Of a DNA stretch of 64,000 nt, positions 62,116 to 64,000 are shown in pieces. The number at the start of each line of letters is the position of its first letter. Position 1 is the first letter of the stretch. The translations under genes were made by a program, and so were the position numbers. The notes below the pieces were generated by a model. The model was not told the DNA's origin and searched no databases. It saw only the letters and a program-made list of their open reading frames with translations. Source of the stretch: Pseudomonas kuykendallii. GTDB taxonomy: Bacteria; Pseudomonadota; Gammaproteobacteria; Pseudomonadales; Pseudomonadaceae. The DNA lies in assembly GCF_900106975.1 (NCBI RefSeq), contig NZ_FNNU01000004.1, positions 124,001 through 188,000 on the forward strand, written 5' to 3'.

Positions 62116-62517
62116 TCAGCCCTTGCGTTGCGACTGATGGAGCTTGGCGACCAGTTCCGCTTCGGCTTTGGACAGCCCGCAGGACTGGGTCAGGTCATCG
62201 ACGCTCGCGCCCAGCCCGACCAGCCGCGCCGCCTGGGTGAAGGAAAGGCTGGAGGGGTCGCGTTGTTCGATCTGGGTCAGCTTGTCGGGCAACGGGGCGA
62301 CGGTGCGGCGCAGCTCGTGCAGCTCCTCGCCCATGCGGATGCTGCCGGTAAGGTAGGCATCCAGACGCTTGCTCAGTTCCTTGATGCGCTGGTCGCGCGC
62401 ATTATCGCGCTCGGCCTGCTGCCGCGCCTGTTGGCGCTGGCCCTGCGCCAGCCACCAGCAAACATAACCCAGCCCGACGCAGACCAGGGCAAGAAAGACC
62501 AGCGCGGCTTCCAGCAT
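62116..62517 (-). CDS. DUF2802 membrane protein
   Basis: 133 residues. One N-terminal helix (about 2-24), then a charged coiled coil (about 28-85) and a small C-terminal helical domain (LSFTQAARLVGLGASVDDLTQSCGLSKAEAELVAKLH) of the DUF2802 family. It is found directly after cheW in Pseudomonas polar-flagella clusters. The ATG shares one base with the cheW stop (TGATG). Function unknown; a membrane-tethered regulator of chemotaxis or motility is plausible. Confidence 0.85.
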   Translation of the reverse strand: MLEAALVFLALVCVGLGYVCWWLAQGQRQQARQQAERDNARDQRIKELSKRLDAYLTGSIRMGEELHELRRTVAPLPDKLTQIEQRDPSSLSFTQAARLVGLGASVDDLTQSCGLSKAEAELVAKLHQSQRKG

Positions 62518-62996
62518 CAGATGCTCTCGAGTTCCGACCACTCTTCCTCGGACATCATCTTGTCCAGCTCGACCAGGATCAGCAGTTCGCCGTTCTTGTT
62601 GCAGACGCCCTGGATGAACTTGGCCGACTCGTCGTTACCGACGTTGGGCGCGGTCTCGATTTCCGACTGACGCAGGTAGACCACTTCGGCGACGCTGTCG
62701 ACGAGGATGCCCACGACCTGCTTGTCCGCTTCGATGATGACGATGCGGCTGTTGTCGGTGATGGAGGCCGAATCCAGACCGAAACGCTGGCGCGTGTCGA
62801 TCACGGTGACCACGTTGCCACGCAGGTTGATGATCCCGAGCACGTAGCTGGGCGCGCCCGGGACCGGAGCGATCTCGGTATAGCGCAGCACTTCCTGCAC
62901 CTGCATCACGTTGATGCCGTAGGTCTCGTTATCCAGGCGGAAGGTCACCCACTGCAGAATGGGATCTTCGGAGCCTTGCGCAGATGTCTTCTTCAT
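62517..62996 (-). CDS. cheW: Chemotaxis coupling protein CheW
   Basis: 159 residues, one CheW domain (about 12-150). ILQWVTFRLDNETYGINVMQVQEVLRY and VLGIINLRGNVVTVIDTRQRFGL are the conserved blocks. CheW links chemoreceptors to CheA. It lies between the ParP-like gene (94 bp upstream) and the DUF2802 gene, in the order I recall downstream of cheA-cheB-motCD-parA in P. aeruginosa. Confidence 0.96.
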   Translation of the reverse strand: MKKTSAQGSEDPILQWVTFRLDNETYGINVMQVQEVLRYTEIAPVPGAPSYVLGIINLRGNVVTVIDTRQRFGLDSASITDNSRIVIIEADKQVVGILVDSVAEVVYLRQSEIETAPNVGNDESAKFIQGVCNKNGELLILVELDKMMSEEEWSELESI

Positions 62997-63090
62997 ATCC
63001 CAGCCTCTTCAATCACCGCAGGCGCGGTATGCGCGGGTTGCTTCCCGCCGTTGTCGTTGTCGCTCGCGCCAATCTGCGCGAGCCGTGGAT

Positions 63091-63966
63091 TCAATGCAAC
63101 TGCCCGTTGTTCATGCGTTTCACCGCACCGCTGGCGATGAGTTCGGCGAGGGCCGATACGTCCAGCAAGGCGCACATGTGCTCGATCACCGTGCCGGCCA
63201 GCCAGGGACGCTGGACGCGCTGGCTGCGCCATTTTATCTCGCTCGGGTCTAGGCGTATCGAGCGACTCACCTGATGCACCGCCAGGCCCCACTCATACCC
63301 CTGCACCGAAATCACATACTGCAGGCCCCGGCGAAAATCGTCGCGATAACGGTCGGGCATCACCCAGCGGGCGGTGTCCAGCACCTTCAGGTTGCCGGCC
63401 TGCGAAGGCAGGATGCCGAGGAACCATTCCGGTTGCCCGAACAGCGGCGTCAACTCCTGGTCCACGAGCGGGTAGATCGAGCCCAGGCACACCAGCGGCA
63501 CTGCCAGGGTCAGCCCGGCAACGTCGAACAGCAGGCACTCGAAGGGCTCCTCGGCCCAATCGGGACGCTCGTCGAAATTCAGCGGCGCCGGTACACGCTC
63601 GGCACGCTGCTCAAGCTGCAGATCGACCACCGGCTCGACCACGATCACCGGCTCGATCACCGGCGGCGGCTCGACGACCGCCGCCGACGGGAGCAGCTCG
63701 ACGGTCGGCAGCACCAACGGCCTGGGCTCGGCGAAGTCCAGACGCGCAATCGGCGAAGGTGCACGGGCCGGAGCCAAGGCGGGCGCCGGCTGGCGCGCAT
63801 CGCGGACCTGCTCCTCGAGCACGGCGGCCTGGAACTCGTCGATGGCGACGCTGCTTTCCGGCGCCGTCCCGGGCTCCAACTCGAGCGTGGCTTCCTGCAA
63901 CAGACCATCCAGGTAGGACTGGAGAGCCAGTTGGGAGCGTGTTGAAGTGGCAGCCGAACGACTCAT
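63091..63966 (-). CDS. ParP-like CheW-domain protein
   Basis: 291 residues. The N-terminus has a short amphipathic helix (ALQSYLDGLLQEATLE), the segment that in Vibrio ParP contacts ParC/CheA arrays. A long Pro/Ala/Val-rich linker follows (about 55-130), then a divergent CheW domain (about 140-285; FECLLFDVAGLTLAVPLVCLGSIY). Such proteins anchor chemosensory arrays at the pole together with a ParA-type ATPase, whose gene would be expected just beyond the right edge. Confidence 0.85.
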   Translation of the reverse strand: MSRSAATSTRSQLALQSYLDGLLQEATLELEPGTAPESSVAIDEFQAAVLEEQVRDARQPAPALAPARAPSPIARLDFAEPRPLVLPTVELLPSAAVVEPPPVIEPVIVVEPVVDLQLEQRAERVPAPLNFDERPDWAEEPFECLLFDVAGLTLAVPLVCLGSIYPLVDQELTPLFGQPEWFLGILPSQAGNLKVLDTARWVMPDRYRDDFRRGLQYVISVQGYEWGLAVHQVSRSIRLDPSEIKWRSQRVQRPWLAGTVIEHMCALLDVSALAELIASGAVKRMNNGQLH

Positions 63967-64000
63967 GAAAAGAATCCGGGGGAATGGGAATAGTCAGTAA

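Overview
This window is high-GC bacterial chromosome with dense, often 4-bp-overlapping genes. The gene content points to the genus Pseudomonas, probably near the P. aeruginosa lineage: an MvaT/MvaU-type H-NS protein, smc-zipA-ligA, dnaX-ybaB-recR beside 4.5S RNA, a GcsR-type activator next to gcvH-gcvP-sdaA-gcvT, a complete ccmA-to-ccmI operon, and the tail of a polar flagellar/chemotaxis cluster (FliK-like, FlhB-like, DUF2802, CheW, ParP-like). The species is not determined. No phage, insertion sequence, CRISPR array or rRNA was seen.

Region by region. 1-1014: two small PLDc_N membrane proteins and an isolated acireductone dioxygenase gene (mtnD). 1112-6509: MFS transporter translationally coupled to aroC, a secreted alpha/beta hydrolase, a tail-anchored GNAT-like protein, and a class II Fic protein preceded by an ordered array of inverted half-sites. 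6531-12372: recR, ybaB, dnaX, 4.5S RNA, a chemoreceptor and an HU protein. 12654-18444: a LysR regulator followed by a four-gene FUSC/DUF1656/HlyD/outer-membrane-factor efflux operon. 18540-26141: ligA, zipA, smc and a GntR regulator, all on the minus strand.

26352-34140: sigma-54 activator gcsR, three candidate upstream operators and a near-consensus sigma-54 promoter, then gcvH-gcvP-sdaA-gcvT. A glyA copy that I recall at this position in P. aeruginosa is absent. 34433-42149: an orphan NarL-type response regulator, a YegS-like lipid kinase, an FGGY kinase, a GlpD-like dehydrogenase, an alkyl-DHAP-synthase-like flavoprotein and a divergent AraC regulator. This block looks like an uncharacterised glycerol-ether or glycerol-phosphate pathway and is the most interesting candidate system here. 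42146-44725: molybdenum cofactor genes moeA, moaB and mobA, then tRNA-Pro(CGG). 44895-46579: a two-gene ABC exporter. 46644-48689: MvaU-like protein, a DUF2383 stress protein, a candidate small RNA and a DUF3509-like small protein, with two AlgU-like promoters. 48759-51506: moaA, a TetR regulator and a voltage-gated-type potassium channel with a C-terminal zinc ribbon. 51516-59450: two paralogous lipoproteins downstream of the cytochrome c maturation operon. 59661-64000: FliK-like, FlhB-like, rhodanese, DUF2802, CheW and ParP-like CheW proteins.

From memory of P. aeruginosa PAO1, these blocks match several well-separated parts of that chromosome (around PA168x, PA152x-153x, PA244x, PA302x-303x, PA150x and PA146x-148x). 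The window is therefore syntenic in blocks but rearranged. That statement is recollection, not a computed alignment.
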